Positions 43,323-52,179 of a stretch of 64,000 bases of DNA are shown here, piece after piece; positions within the stretch are counted from its first letter, which is position 1, and every line of letters begins with the position of its first letter. Made by a program: the position numbers and the translations under genes. The notes under the pieces were generated by a model that had not been told where the DNA came from, did no database searches, and worked only from the letters and a program-made list of their open reading frames with translations. Origin of the DNA: Myroides odoratimimus (lineage in GTDB: Bacteria; Bacteroidota; Bacteroidia; Flavobacteriales; Flavobacteriaceae); NCBI RefSeq assembly GCF_030326305.1, contig NZ_JACAKB010000004.1, positions 25,519 through 89,518 on the forward strand. Direction: 5' to 3'.

Positions 43323-45182
43323 GTGAATTATTTATCGGTTGAGAATATAGCGAAATCCTTTGGTGCGAGAACATTGTTCGAGGATGTATCATTTGGGATT
43401 AATAAAGATCAGAAGATTGCTTTCGTAGCAAAGAATGGAACAGGTAAAACAACCATTTTAAAAATCCTGACAGGAGAAGACTTTCCAGATGCAGGACAAG
43501 TAGTCATGCGCAAAGGTATCCGTATGGCCTTTTTGCCTCAGGAGCCTGCACTGCAAGATGAATTGACAATAGAAGAAAGTATTTTTGCTTCAGACAATGA
43601 TACATTAAAAATCATAGAAGAATACGAGAAAGCATTAGAAAATCCAGAGGATGCAGATGCTTATCAGAAGGCATTCGAGAAGATGGATGCTCATAATGCT
43701 TGGGACTTTGAGACGCAGTATAAACAAATCTTGTTTAAACTGAAGTTAGAAGATCTAAAAGTAAAAGTAAAAACATTATCAGGGGGTCAACGCAAAAGGT
43801 TAGCATTGGCTATTATATTAATTAATAGACCAGATTTATTAATCTTAGATGAGCCTACTAACCACTTAGATCTAGAGATGATAGAATGGTTAGAGAATTA
43901 CTTTGCTAAGGAAAATATTACTTTGTTTATGGTGACGCACGACCGTTTCTTTTTAGAAAGGGTTTGTAATGAAATTATCGAATTAGATAATGGCAAGATC
44001 TATCAGTATAAAGGAAACTATTCTTATTATCTGGAGAAAAAGGAAGAGCGCCTAGCTATAGAGAATGCGAGTATAGATAAGGCACAGAACTTATTTGTGA
44101 AGGAGTTATCTTGGATGAGGAGACAGCCTAAGGCGCGTACTACTAAATCTAAGTCTCGTATTGATGACTTCTACGTAATTAAAGAAAAAGCGCATAGTAG
44201 AAGACGTGAACATCAAGTAGAATTAGAGATTAATATGGAGCGTATCGGTAGTAAGATCGTGGAACTTCATAAACTACATAAGAAATTTAAGGATAAGGTC
44301 ATCTTAAATGACTTTAGTTATAATTTCAATAAAGGTGAACGCATTGGTATTATCGGAAAGAATGGTAGTGGAAAGTCTACTTTCTTAAATATCCTTACTC
44401 AAGGTATACTGCCTGATGCAGGTAAAGTAGTAGTAGGAGAAACTATAAAAATAGGATACTATACACAAGGAGGGATTAATATAAAACCAGAACAGAAGGT
44501 AATCGATGTGATTAAAGAGTTCGGTGAGTATATTCCATTAGCGAAAGGTAGATCTATATCGGCAGGACAGCTTCTAGAGCGCTTCTTGTTTGATAGAAAG
44601 AAACAACATGACTTCGTAGAGAAATTAAGTGGAGGAGAGCTAAAACGTCTTTATTTATGTACAGTATTGATTCAGAACCCTAATTTCTTGATTCTGGATG
44701 AACCTACGAATGATTTGGATATTGTTACGTTAAATGTATTAGAAAGTTTCTTATTAGACTATCCAGGTTGTTTAGTTGTGGTTTCTCACGATAGATACTT
44801 TATGGATAAGATCGTAGATCATCTATTCGTATTTAGAGGAGAAGGAGAAATAGAGGATTTCCCAGGTAACTATTCTGACTTTAGAGCATATGAAGATAGT
44901 ATAGAACCAGTGAAGGAAGAGTCAACAAAGGAAAAGGTAAACTGGAAAGAAAGTCAAGTTAAAAAAGGATTGACATTTCAGGAGCAAAAAGAATTTCAGA
45001 AAATAGAAAGAGAGATTGCTAATTTGGAGCAAAAGAAGGTGGAAATAGAGAAATTATTTTCTGATGGAAAAGTAGGGGATGATGAAATCGAATCTAAAGC
45101 AAATGAACTCCAGAAAGTGCTAGCAGAATTAGAGGATAGAGAAGAGAAATGGTTTGAGCTTTCTTCTAAAATGGAGGAATAA
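43323..45182 (+). CDS. ABC-F family ATPase (Uup-like)
   Basis: The 619-aa soluble protein has two ABC ATPase domains without membrane segments: Walker A NGTGKTT (about residue 39) and NGSGKST (about residue 348), signatures LSGGQRKR and LSGGELKR, Walker B LLILDEPTNHLD and FLILDEPTNDLD. The linker between them carries the P-site tRNA-interaction motif region RRQPKARTTKSKSR. The C-terminal 85 residues form a coiled coil (EQKEFQKIEREIANLEQKK...), as in Uup. Likely role is in translation or ribosome rescue. It starts with GTG; no in-frame ATG precedes it. Confidence 0.94.
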   Translation: MNYLSVENIAKSFGARTLFEDVSFGINKDQKIAFVAKNGTGKTTILKILTGEDFPDAGQVVMRKGIRMAFLPQEPALQDELTIEESIFASDNDTLKIIEEYEKALENPEDADAYQKAFEKMDAHNAWDFETQYKQILFKLKLEDLKVKVKTLSGGQRKRLALAIILINRPDLLILDEPTNHLDLEMIEWLENYFAKENITLFMVTHDRFFLERVCNEIIELDNGKIYQYKGNYSYYLEKKEERLAIENASIDKAQNLFVKELSWMRRQPKARTTKSKSRIDDFYVIKEKAHSRRREHQVELEINMERIGSKIVELHKLHKKFKDKVILNDFSYNFNKGERIGIIGKNGSGKSTFLNILTQGILPDAGKVVVGETIKIGYYTQGGINIKPEQKVIDVIKEFGEYIPLAKGRSISAGQLLERFLFDRKKQHDFVEKLSGGELKRLYLCTVLIQNPNFLILDEPTNDLDIVTLNVLESFLLDYPGCLVVVSHDRYFMDKIVDHLFVFRGEGEIEDFPGNYSDFRAYEDSIEPVKEESTKEKVNWKESQVKKGLTFQEQKEFQKIEREIANLEQKKVEIEKLFSDGKVGDDEIESKANELQKVLAELEDREEKWFELSSKMEE

Positions 45183-45208
45183 AAAACACCATAAATAAGA
45201 AAAATAAG

Positions 45209-45247
45209 AAAGGTGCAATATTGAACAATATTGTACCTTTTTTTTCG
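45209..45247 (+). terminator. Terminator of the ABC-F gene
   Basis: Stem AAAGGTGCAATATT/AATATTGTACCTTT (one G-T pair) with a 4-base loop and T-run. Confidence 0.85.
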
Positions 45248-45428
45248 TTAGTCAGCTGTTATTACTGATGTGAACTCTAATAATTTAGGGTTTATTTATG
45301 AAATAAGCAAGATTTAAAAAGTTAATTTTATATTTTTTAAACTATTGATTTTTAGTTGTTTGTATATATTTTTGGTGTTAAAAAATAAAAAGTGATATTA
45401 AAAAAATAGGAGAATGAGAAAAATGAAG

Positions 45429-45436
45429 TAACTTTG
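45429..45436 (+). promoter_or_regulatory. -7 element of the lysozyme-like gene
   Basis: TAACTTTG matches TAnnTTTG. Transcription would begin near 45443, which leaves a GTG at 45453 with almost no leader and favours the ATG at 45483 as start. Confidence 0.5.
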
Positions 45437-45482
45437 CAGACAGAAATTTCAAGTGGTGACAGGGCTTGAGAAATTAGTTTTA

Positions 45483-46130
45483 ATGAGAAAAAAATGTTCT
45501 TTTTTTATTGGTATTGTCCTATTAACAGGGGTAGGTGTTTCAGGTTTTAAGCAATATGAAACTATGCTTTTAGAGGAGTATAAAATAGTTCCTGAAGGTC
45601 CCTTATCTTATGATTTTCCATATAGTGATTTAGCTATGGAGGAGTCAGGAGAGTTATTAGCAATACCATTTATCGGAAAGACTTATGTCGGTTTTAAACA
45701 GGCATTGGCAGTACGCGAATCTTATGGATTGTACAGAATAGTAAATTCATATGGTTACATGGGCAAATACCAGTTTGGTAAAGTGGCATTACGTTCAATA
45801 GGAGTAACGGATACGACTAATTTTTTACATGATCCAGTAATGCAAGAAAAAGCTTTTGACGCTTTAGTTGCGAAAAACAAATGGATCTTGAGAAAAGAGA
45901 TTGAAAAATTTGATGGTAAACGCATCGGAGGAATTGCAATTACAGAGTCAGGAATCTTAGCAGCGGCTCACTTAGGTGGAGCAGGTTCTGTAAAGAAATT
46001 CTTGAACAGTAATGGAGCAAACGGTTTCCAAGACGGATACGGTACTTCGATACGTACATATCTAAAAAGTTTTAGTGGATACGATGTATCTGATATTACA
46101 GCTGAGAAAGATGCTGTAGTAGTATTATAA
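45483..46130 (+). CDS. Exported lysozyme-like protein (putative muramidase)
   Basis: With the ATG at 45483 the product is 215 aa and begins MRKKCSFFIGIVLLTGVGVS, a signal peptide or N-terminal anchor. The central part (about residues 75-185) reads like a lysozyme/SLT-fold domain: ALAVRESYGLYRIVNSYGYMGKYQFGK, where the Glu of RES would be catalytic and the NSYGY.GKYQFG stretch is the family hallmark, then ITESGILAAAHLGG. The substrate is presumably peptidoglycan; activity is inferred. The tail after residue 195 is short and acidic. It ends in a terminator just before the trp leader promoter. Confidence 0.72.
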   Translation: MRKKCSFFIGIVLLTGVGVSGFKQYETMLLEEYKIVPEGPLSYDFPYSDLAMEESGELLAIPFIGKTYVGFKQALAVRESYGLYRIVNSYGYMGKYQFGKVALRSIGVTDTTNFLHDPVMQEKAFDALVAKNKWILRKEIEKFDGKRIGGIAITESGILAAAHLGGAGSVKKFLNSNGANGFQDGYGTSIRTYLKSFSGYDVSDITAEKDAVVVL

Positions 46131-46150
46131 CTCTTTAGAAAAGAAAAGCT

Positions 46151-46187
46151 TAAAGGATATCATTTAAAAAATGGTATCCTTTTTTTA
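46151..46187 (+). terminator. Terminator of the lysozyme-like gene
   Basis: Stem AAAGGATATCATTT/AAATGGTATCCTTT (one G-T pair) followed by a T-run, directly upstream of the trp promoter. Confidence 0.8.
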
Positions 46188-46217
46188 TTGTTTATTGAAA
46201 ATAAGTTTTTACATTTG
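46188..46217 (+). promoter_or_regulatory. Promoter of the trp leader-trpB transcript
   Basis: TTG (46188-46190) and TACATTTG (46210-46217) are 19 bp apart, matching the Bacteroidota primary promoter. Transcription should start near 46224, about 18 bases before the leader-peptide ATG. Confidence 0.7.
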
Positions 46218-46241
46218 CAATTCAATAAGTAGAAAAACGAA

Positions 46242-46328
46242 ATGAATTTAATTCTAACAAATACTTGGTGGTGGACTAAACTTACGTCGAATGTCGTGAG
46301 CAGTCCTTGCTATGTATATATGAATTAA
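46242..46328 (+). CDS. trp leader peptide with three consecutive Trp codons
   Basis: A 28-codon frame runs from ATG at 46242 to TAA at 46326-46328. Codons 9-11 are TGG TGG TGG (46266-46274), giving NTWWWTKL. It is placed between a good promoter and an intrinsic terminator ahead of trpB, exactly as in classical transcription attenuation: the ribosome would stall on the Trp codons when charged tRNA-Trp is scarce. The frame is far too short to have been called by length. Rest of the peptide has no motif. Translation itself is inference, but three Trp codons in a row by chance in this AT-rich genome is very unlikely. Confidence 0.85.
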   Translation: MNLILTNTWWWTKLTSNVVSSPCYVYMN

Positions 46329-46385
46329 GAGAAATAATATATATTACCTAGAAGAGGCTTGTCAAACGACAAGCCTCTTTTTTTT
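46266..46385 (+). promoter_or_regulatory. trp attenuator (alternative RNA structures)
   Basis: Region 1 GGACT (46273-46277), overlapping the last Trp codon, can pair with region 2 AGTCC (46302-46306). Region 2 AGTCCTT (46302-46308) can instead pair with region 3 AAGAGGCT (46352-46359, one bulged A and one G-T), which is the left arm of the terminator. A ribosome stalled at Trp codons would cover region 1, free region 2 to capture region 3 and block termination; free translation would allow 1:2 pairing and termination. The pairings were found by eye and are short. Confidence 0.65.
46352..46385 (+). terminator. Attenuator terminator ahead of trpB
   Basis: Perfect 12-bp GC-rich stem AAGAGGCTTGTC/GACAAGCCTCTT, 4-base loop AAAC, then eight or more T residues. 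It ends about 38 bases before the trpB ATG and does not follow any long gene, so its job must be regulatory. Confidence 0.9.
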
Positions 46386-46423
46386 GTACCTAATCGAAAG
46401 TAAAATTTAAAACAGTATATAAA

Positions 46424-47605
46424 ATGAAATATCAAGTTAATCAAGATGGTTATTATGGAAATTATGGGGGAGCATTTATTCCTGAAGCACTAGCTCCAAT
46501 TATTGGGCAATTACAAAGAGAGTATATCTCTATTATTGAACAAGAGGATTTTCAACAAGAAATGAATCAGTTATTAGAAGATTATGTAGGTCGTCCTACT
46601 CCATTATATTTTGCAAAAGGGTTGTCTGAGAAGTACAATACTAAAGTTTATTTAAAGAGAGAAGATTTATGTCATACAGGAGCTCATAAGATTAATAACA
46701 CTATCGGTCAGATATTATTAGCAAAACGCTTAGGAAAGAATAAAATAGTAGCAGAAACGGGAGCAGGTCAGCATGGAGTAGCTACAGCTACAGTATGTGC
46801 TCTTATGGGAATGGAGTGTATCGTATATATGGGAGCTTTAGATATAGAAAGACAAGCGCCTAATGTGGCACGTATGAAGATGCTAGGTGCTGAGGTGAGA
46901 GCTGCGGAGTCTGGAGCAAAGACATTAAAAGAGGCAGTAGATGAGGCTTTATTATACTGGATAGAAAATCCTGATGACACATTCTATTTGATAGGATCAG
47001 CAGTAGGACCACATCCTTATCCTGATATGGTGAGTAGATTCCAGTCTATTATATCTAAAGAAATTAGAAAACAATTGTTAGCAAAAGAAGGAAGAGAAGA
47101 GCCTGATTATATAGTAGCTTGTGTTGGTGGAGGAAGTAATGCAGTAGGAGCTTTTTACCATTTCTTAGAAGATGAACAAGTGAAGTTAATTGTAGCTGAA
47201 GGAGGAGGAGAAGGAGCTGATAGTCCAAAAACAGCAGCTACTTCTTTTGTAGGAAAAGAAGGTGTGTTACACGGAAGTAAAACCTTGTTTATGCAAGATG
47301 AAAAAGGAGAACCTCTAGAAGCATATTCAGTATCAGCAGGTTTAGATTATCCTGGTTTTGGACCTTTATATGCACATATGAAAGAATTGGGAAGGGCAGA
47401 GTTCTATGCGATTAAAGATGATGAGGCAATGACAGCCGGGTTAGCCTTGTGTAAAGTAGAAGGAATTATCCCAGCGATAGAAAGTTCTCATGCTTTAGCA
47501 GTATTAGAACAACGCAAATTCAAACCAGAGGATATTGTTGTAATCAATTTATCGGGAAGAGGAGATAAAGATTTAGATAATTATCGCAGTTATTTTAACT
47601 TCTAA
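46424..47605 (+). CDS. trpB: Tryptophan synthase, beta subunit
   Basis: The 393-aa enzyme makes L-tryptophan from indole and serine with PLP. The PLP lysine is Lys89 in HTGAHKINN, the catalytic Glu is Glu111 in AETGAGQHG, the phosphate-binding loop is GGGSNAVG, and GRGDKD lies near the C-terminus. It is a TrpB1-type protein of standard length. No trpA or other trp gene is adjacent; fumC follows on the opposite strand. It is preceded by the Trp-rich leader and attenuator, so its expression should respond to charged tRNA-Trp. Either trpA is elsewhere or this enzyme salvages free indole. Confidence 0.98.
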   Translation: MKYQVNQDGYYGNYGGAFIPEALAPIIGQLQREYISIIEQEDFQQEMNQLLEDYVGRPTPLYFAKGLSEKYNTKVYLKREDLCHTGAHKINNTIGQILLAKRLGKNKIVAETGAGQHGVATATVCALMGMECIVYMGALDIERQAPNVARMKMLGAEVRAAESGAKTLKEAVDEALLYWIENPDDTFYLIGSAVGPHPYPDMVSRFQSIISKEIRKQLLAKEGREEPDYIVACVGGGSNAVGAFYHFLEDEQVKLIVAEGGGEGADSPKTAATSFVGKEGVLHGSKTLFMQDEKGEPLEAYSVSAGLDYPGFGPLYAHMKELGRAEFYAIKDDEAMTAGLALCKVEGIIPAIESSHALAVLEQRKFKPEDIVVINLSGRGDKDLDNYRSYFNF

Positions 47606-47659
47606 AATAGATAAGGTATGTATTTTAGTATCGTTATCTGAAGAGAGCTATTTAAGAAG

Positions 47660-47697
47660 TAAAAAGCCAATAACATATAATATGCTATTGGCTTTTC
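47660..47697. terminator. Terminator between trpB and fumC
   Basis: AAAAGCCAATA/TATTGGCTTTT stem with an AT-rich inner loop, A-run and T-run on either side, placed between converging genes. Confidence 0.75.
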
Positions 47698-47717
47698 TAT
47701 TAAAGGTTCAGTATGTT

Positions 47718-49118
47718 TTAATCTTCGATGTTTCCTATCATTAATTTAGGGTCAACCCATTTGTCAAAATCTTCAGGTGTAACATATCCTAATCGAACAG
47801 CTTCTTCTTTTAGCGTTGTACCATTAGCATGAGCTGTTTGCGCTATTTCGGCTGCTTTGTAATAACCAATTTTAGTATTTAAAGCAGTAACTAACATTAA
47901 TGAGCTATCTAGTAATTCTTTAATACGTTTGTCGTTTGCTTCAATTCCTTGTGCACAATGCTCATCAAAAGAGATACAAGCTTCTCCTATCAGTCTAGCA
48001 GATTGTAAGAAGTTGGCTGCCATCACAGGTTTGAATACGTTTAACTCAAAATGACCTTGTGTGCCAGCAAAAGATATTGTTGTATCATTTCCTATAACTT
48101 GTGCAGCTACCATAGTAAGTGCTTCACATTGTGTAGGATTTACTTTGCCAGGCATGATAGAAGACCCTGGTTCATTAGCAGGGATAATGATTTCGCCAAT
48201 TCCAGAGCGTGGTCCAGAAGCTAATAATCGGATATCATTTGCTATTTTATATAAGGAAACAGCAAGTTGTTTTAAAGCCCCATGCGTTTCTACAATTGCA
48301 TCATGAGCAGCTAAAGCTTCAAATTTGTTTGGAGCTGTTACAAATGGTAATTTTGTAAATTGAGCAATATATTCTGCTACTTTTATATCATATCCTTTAG
48401 GAGTATTTAATCCTGTACCTACAGCAGTACCTCCTAATGCTAACTCAGCAAGATGAGGCAAAGTGTTATTTAACGCTTTTAGCCCATAATCTAACTGTGC
48501 TACATAACCTGATATTTCTTGTCCTAGCGTAAGAGGGGTAGCATCCATAAGGTGTGTTCGTCCTATCTTTACTACATCTTTTAGATCTTTAGCTTTCTTA
48601 TCTAATGTGTTTCTCAAAGCAGTTACACCTGGAATAGTATATTCTACCACAGCTTTATAAGCTGCAATATGCATTGCCGTTGGGTAGGTGTCATTAGATG
48701 ATTGAGACTTGTTTACATCATCATTTGCTTTAAGTACAGGTTCGCCTTCACCTATTTGGAAACCAGCTAGTACTTGTGCTCTATTGGCAATTACTTCATT
48801 CACGTTCATGTTAGATTGTGTGCCAGAACCTGTTTGCCAAATAACTAAAGGGAAGTGAGCATCAAGTTTGCCTTCTAGTATTTCATCACATACTTTAGCG
48901 ATATGGTCTCTTTTTTCTGAAGGTAAAACATTTAAATCAGCATTCGTAAAAGCAGCAGCTTTTTTAAGATAAGCAAAAGCTTCTATAATTTCGTGTGGCA
49001 TAGAAGCCTCAGGACCTATTTTAAAGTTGTTTTTAGAGCGTTCAGTTTGTGCTCCCCAATATTTGTCTTTAGCAACTTTTATTTCTCCTATAGTGTCTTT
49101 TTCTATTCTGTAATCCAT
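47718..49118 (-). CDS. fumC: Class II fumarate hydratase
   Basis: The 466-aa enzyme interconverts fumarate and malate in the TCA cycle. The superfamily signature [13 protein letters not shown] is at about residues 317-329, [19 protein letters not shown] (key residues GSGTQ.NMN.NEV) near residue 98, and the His of [11 protein letters not shown] near residue 188. No Fe-S cysteine pattern is present, so this is the oxygen-stable type. Length is standard. It converges with trpB and shares the bidirectional terminator. Confidence 0.97.
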   Translation of the reverse strand: MDYRIEKDTIGEIKVAKDKYWGAQTERSKNNFKIGPEASMPHEIIEAFAYLKKAAAFTNADLNVLPSEKRDHIAKVCDEILEGKLDAHFPLVIWQTGSGTQSNMNVNEVIANRAQVLAGFQIGEGEPVLKANDDVNKSQSSNDTYPTAMHIAAYKAVVEYTIPGVTALRNTLDKKAKDLKDVVKIGRTHLMDATPLTLGQEISGYVAQLDYGLKALNNTLPHLAELALGGTAVGTGLNTPKGYDIKVAEYIAQFTKLPFVTAPNKFEALAAHDAIVETHGALKQLAVSLYKIANDIRLLASGPRSGIGEIIIPANEPGSSIMPGKVNPTQCEALTMVAAQVIGNDTTISFAGTQGHFELNVFKPVMAANFLQSARLIGEACISFDEHCAQGIEANDKRIKELLDSSLMLVTALNTKIGYYKAAEIAQTAHANGTTLKEEAVRLGYVTPEDFDKWVDPKLMIGNIED

Positions 49119-49268
49119 TATTAATTTATTTTGAATGATTGTAGTCTAAAGATAAGAAGAATTATTTAGTTTCATTCTAAAGAAAGATTAAAAGTTAAGG
49201 TAGGTTAGGTAGAAAAAATAAAAGTGAGTATATTTACAGCGTATATACAAAATTAATCCGGAGAAAAC

Positions 49269-49445
49269 ATGTTTGAATTTCAACAGTATTTAGGTTTCAT
49301 CGTTGCCATGACTGTAGTTACTATGGCATTTTGGCTTATGATGTTCTTAGTTGGTTTCGTATCTTACTGGGCAGTAGGTGGAGCTAGAGAACTAATAAAA
49401 GAGAAGAAAGCTAAAAGACAGCAATTAGAAGACAATCAGATCTAG
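49269..49445 (+). CDS. Small two-segment membrane protein, 58 aa, unknown function
   Basis: The frame starts at ATG 49269 with a GGAGAA ribosome-binding sequence 4 bases upstream, unusual in this genome, and ends at TAG 49443-49445. The product has a hydrophobic stretch from about residue 8 to 38 (IVAMTVVTMAFWLMMFLVGFVSYW, given in part), long enough for one or two short helices, then a charged tail ARELIKEKKAKRQQLEDNQ. A strong terminator follows 18 bases later, so it is an independent transcription unit. I do not recognise the family; the RBS, terminator and composition make it a convincing gene. Confidence 0.75.
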   Translation: MFEFQQYLGFIVAMTVVTMAFWLMMFLVGFVSYWAVGGARELIKEKKAKRQQLEDNQI

Positions 49446-49462
49446 TATTTGGTTTAAGAAAT

Positions 49463-49494
49463 AAAGAGTCATAATATGTATTATGACTCTTTTT
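49463..49494 (+). terminator. Terminator of the 58-aa membrane protein gene
   Basis: Perfect stem AAAGAGTCATAAT/ATTATGACTCTTT with a 4-base loop and T-run. Confidence 0.88.
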
Positions 49495-49540
49495 TTATGC
49501 TTATTTATGAGGTTAGATAGATTCGAAAAATAAGGGAATA

Positions 49541-49572
49541 AAAAAAGGGGCTACCTACTGGTAACCCCCTAA
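49541..49572 (-). terminator. Terminator of the TonB receptor gene
   Basis: On the minus strand GGGGTTACC/GGTAGCCCC (one bulge) is followed by a six-T run, about 45 bases after the stop. Confidence 0.75.
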
Positions 49573-49617
49573 CAAATAATAAATTTATAATAGTTTAGTA
49601 AAGGTTTCTTTATTTGA

Positions 49618-52095
49618 TTACATCATTTCCCCTTCTCCTTGTTCTTCACCATTGCCAGCATTTCTTTGTTGTTTCTGTCTATCCATTTTAGTTTGGTTAA
49701 AACGATAAGTAAATGATAAGTTTACTTGTCTACCTCTCCACTGCATTTCACTGTGTGAAATAGATGTTGGTAAGTAAGTATCAGATTCTCTTTTTCTAGA
49801 ATCGAAGATATCGCTAACATTTAATGTAATGGTAGCTTTGTCTTTTAAGATATCTTTACTTATAGAGGTATTAGCAGATAGATTTCCTAATGCTTTTCCT
49901 TGTGGTGTATCATAAGGTGCTCTATACATTCCGTTTAGTTGCCAATCTATTTTATAAGGCAATGATATTTTAGACGATAATCTAGTAAACCAGGCATAGG
50001 TATTTTGGTCAAAGTTTTGAGTCTCTACTGTACCGTCTAGTTTAGTGAAAGTATAGTCTCCTTTTGTTTCTGTTCTAAAGAAGTTGAAGTTACCATTTAA
50101 TTTCCACCATTTGAATGGGCTATAGTTTAAGGTAAAGTCAAATCCATATCTGTATTCTGTAGCTAAGTTAATCGGTGAACTAACAATAATAGTTGTACCA
50201 CCAGCATTAGTACCTGCTTCTCTTCTCACGAATTGGAACGTATCATCAGTCTTATTTAAGTAAGCAGATGCACTAAGAGTAAAGCCACTCCATCTCTTTA
50301 AATATCCTAAATCAAATGCATTTGTTTTAGCAGGGTTTAAATCAGGATTTCCTTGAAAGAAGTTGATGTCACTTGTATAATTAGAGAAAGGGTTTAAAAA
50401 ATGCCCTCTAGGACGCATAATACGTTTACTATAACTAATACTTACGTTACTAGATTCATCTAATTCATAGTTTAAGAATAAACTAGGGAAGAAGTCATCG
50501 TATTTCTTATTGTTATAATCATTGCTAGTTAATTGATTTACATCAATATTGCTTTTTTCCCAACGGAACCCAATCATATAATTAAGCTTGTCAGTTATTT
50601 TATTTCCGTATTGAGCATAGAACGCATTAACTTGTTCTTTGTATTCTAGTACATTAGATACTTTAGTATTATTAACCCATTGGTTATTTGTTAAGTTATA
50701 AAGACCAAAGTTATTCGTTGTAGATTTGAATGTTCCTAAGTAACCTGCTTCAAAGCTTCCATTTTCTCCTATTGGTAAAGTGTAATCTACTTTTACTAGA
50801 CCTGACTTATATTTATCATCACTCAAGGTTCTTTCATAAGTCATTAAATTATGCTTATCATTAATATCAGAGATATTAGCATCATCATCACTAGTATCTT
50901 TAGAGATACTTGCCTCTACTGTTAATTTGTGATCTTCTTTAGCAAATTTCTTTTCAAATGATGTTGTATACTCAACACTGTTATAGTTAGACTTACGTCT
51001 TTCTTCTCTATATCTATTATAATCTAAGTTGTGATTAGCATCGTAATATTGATAATCTACCGAGTTAGGAGAAGTACCATTGCTTCTGCGTACATTCACA
51101 CTATTAGACCACGTTAAGGACGGAGTGATATAATAGTCTAGACCGAACATACCATTGTAGCCTTGTCTTTCTCTATTATTATCTTTATACTCATCAATAT
51201 ACTGTAATGTATTACCTTTATTATCTAAATATTGGTTGTTATTACGATTATATCCTTTTGTTTTAGTATCTCTATATGATAAAGTAGTGTAGAAGTTATA
51301 TTTTTCTCCTCTAATATTCACATTACCATTTAATTCATAGTTACGAGGATCTCCTATAGTCCCTGTGATATTACCATTAATACCTTGTGCTTTACCTTTC
51401 TTAAGTACAATATTAATAATACCAGCACCTCCTTCAGCTTCATATCTTGCTGATGGGTTAGTGATTACTTCTACTTTTTCGATTGACTCAGCAGATAAGA
51501 TACGCATTGCTTCTTGGATGTTATTAGCAAGACCAGTAGGTTTTCCATCAATAAGTACTTTTACATTCTCGTTACCACGTAAACTAACAGCACCTTCACT
51601 ATCTACAGTTACTGAAGGAACGTTGTCTAACACATCTCCTGCAGTACCCCCTTTTACAATCATATCTTCTCCTACATTGTAAACTTTTTTGTCAAGTTTA
51701 ATGTCCACAGTAGACTTCTCAGCAATGACCATTACTTCATCTAGCATTTGATTGTCATCTGTAACTTTTTTAATACCTATATTAGTATTTCCATTTACAG
51801 CTACTTTGCGCAATTCGATAGTTTTAAAACCTAAGTATTCTATGCGTATTAAGTATGATCCATCAGGTACATTAAAAGAGTATTGCCCCTTTGAGTCAGT
51901 CATACCTCCAGAGACAATATCAGCATTGTTCTCATTTTGTGCAAAGACACTCGCATATTCTAAAGGAAGATTTGTAGCAGCTTCTACTACAGTACCAGTT
52001 ACAGTACTTTGTTTAGAGTTCTGAGCTAATGCTGTTACTCCAAACATTAGAGTTAACAGCATTAGAAGAACTTTTGTAGTTTTTAATCTTTTCAT
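49618..52095 (-). CDS. TonB-dependent outer-membrane receptor with carboxypeptidase-regulatory domain
   Basis: The 825-aa protein has a signal peptide ending ALAQ (about residue 25), a carboxypeptidase-regulatory-like beta domain (about residues 30-115, TVTGTVVEAATNLPLEYASVF), a plug (about 130-235, with NVPSVTVDSEGAVSLRGNENVKVLIDGKP, key residues VPSV..D..G...LRG...V..LIDG.P), and a large outer-membrane barrel of the type called OMP_b-brl_3. The C-terminus is an unusual acidic tail (GNGEEQGEGEMM). No SusD partner is adjacent, so it is not a glycan-uptake pair; ligand unknown. Single gene with terminator. Confidence 0.93.
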   Translation of the reverse strand: MKRLKTTKVLLMLLTLMFGVTALAQNSKQSTVTGTVVEAATNLPLEYASVFAQNENNADIVSGGMTDSKGQYSFNVPDGSYLIRIEYLGFKTIELRKVAVNGNTNIGIKKVTDDNQMLDEVMVIAEKSTVDIKLDKKVYNVGEDMIVKGGTAGDVLDNVPSVTVDSEGAVSLRGNENVKVLIDGKPTGLANNIQEAMRILSAESIEKVEVITNPSARYEAEGGAGIINIVLKKGKAQGINGNITGTIGDPRNYELNGNVNIRGEKYNFYTTLSYRDTKTKGYNRNNNQYLDNKGNTLQYIDEYKDNNRERQGYNGMFGLDYYITPSLTWSNSVNVRRSNGTSPNSVDYQYYDANHNLDYNRYREERRKSNYNSVEYTTSFEKKFAKEDHKLTVEASISKDTSDDDANISDINDKHNLMTYERTLSDDKYKSGLVKVDYTLPIGENGSFEAGYLGTFKSTTNNFGLYNLTNNQWVNNTKVSNVLEYKEQVNAFYAQYGNKITDKLNYMIGFRWEKSNIDVNQLTSNDYNNKKYDDFFPSLFLNYELDESSNVSISYSKRIMRPRGHFLNPFSNYTSDINFFQGNPDLNPAKTNAFDLGYLKRWSGFTLSASAYLNKTDDTFQFVRREAGTNAGGTTIIVSSPINLATEYRYGFDFTLNYSPFKWWKLNGNFNFFRTETKGDYTFTKLDGTVETQNFDQNTYAWFTRLSSKISLPYKIDWQLNGMYRAPYDTPQGKALGNLSANTSISKDILKDKATITLNVSDIFDSRKRESDTYLPTSISHSEMQWRGRQVNLSFTYRFNQTKMDRQKQQRNAGNGEEQGEGEMM

Positions 52096-52179
52096 TATAG
52101 TCGTTAGTTTTATATCTATTAGACTATAATACGTGGTGAAGGTTTAAAAACAGAATAGTTAATAAATTGTTAATTTGCC

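Noticed and set aside
51365-51682. 105-codon frame opposite the TonB receptor
   Set aside because: Antisense shadow over the conserved plug domain.
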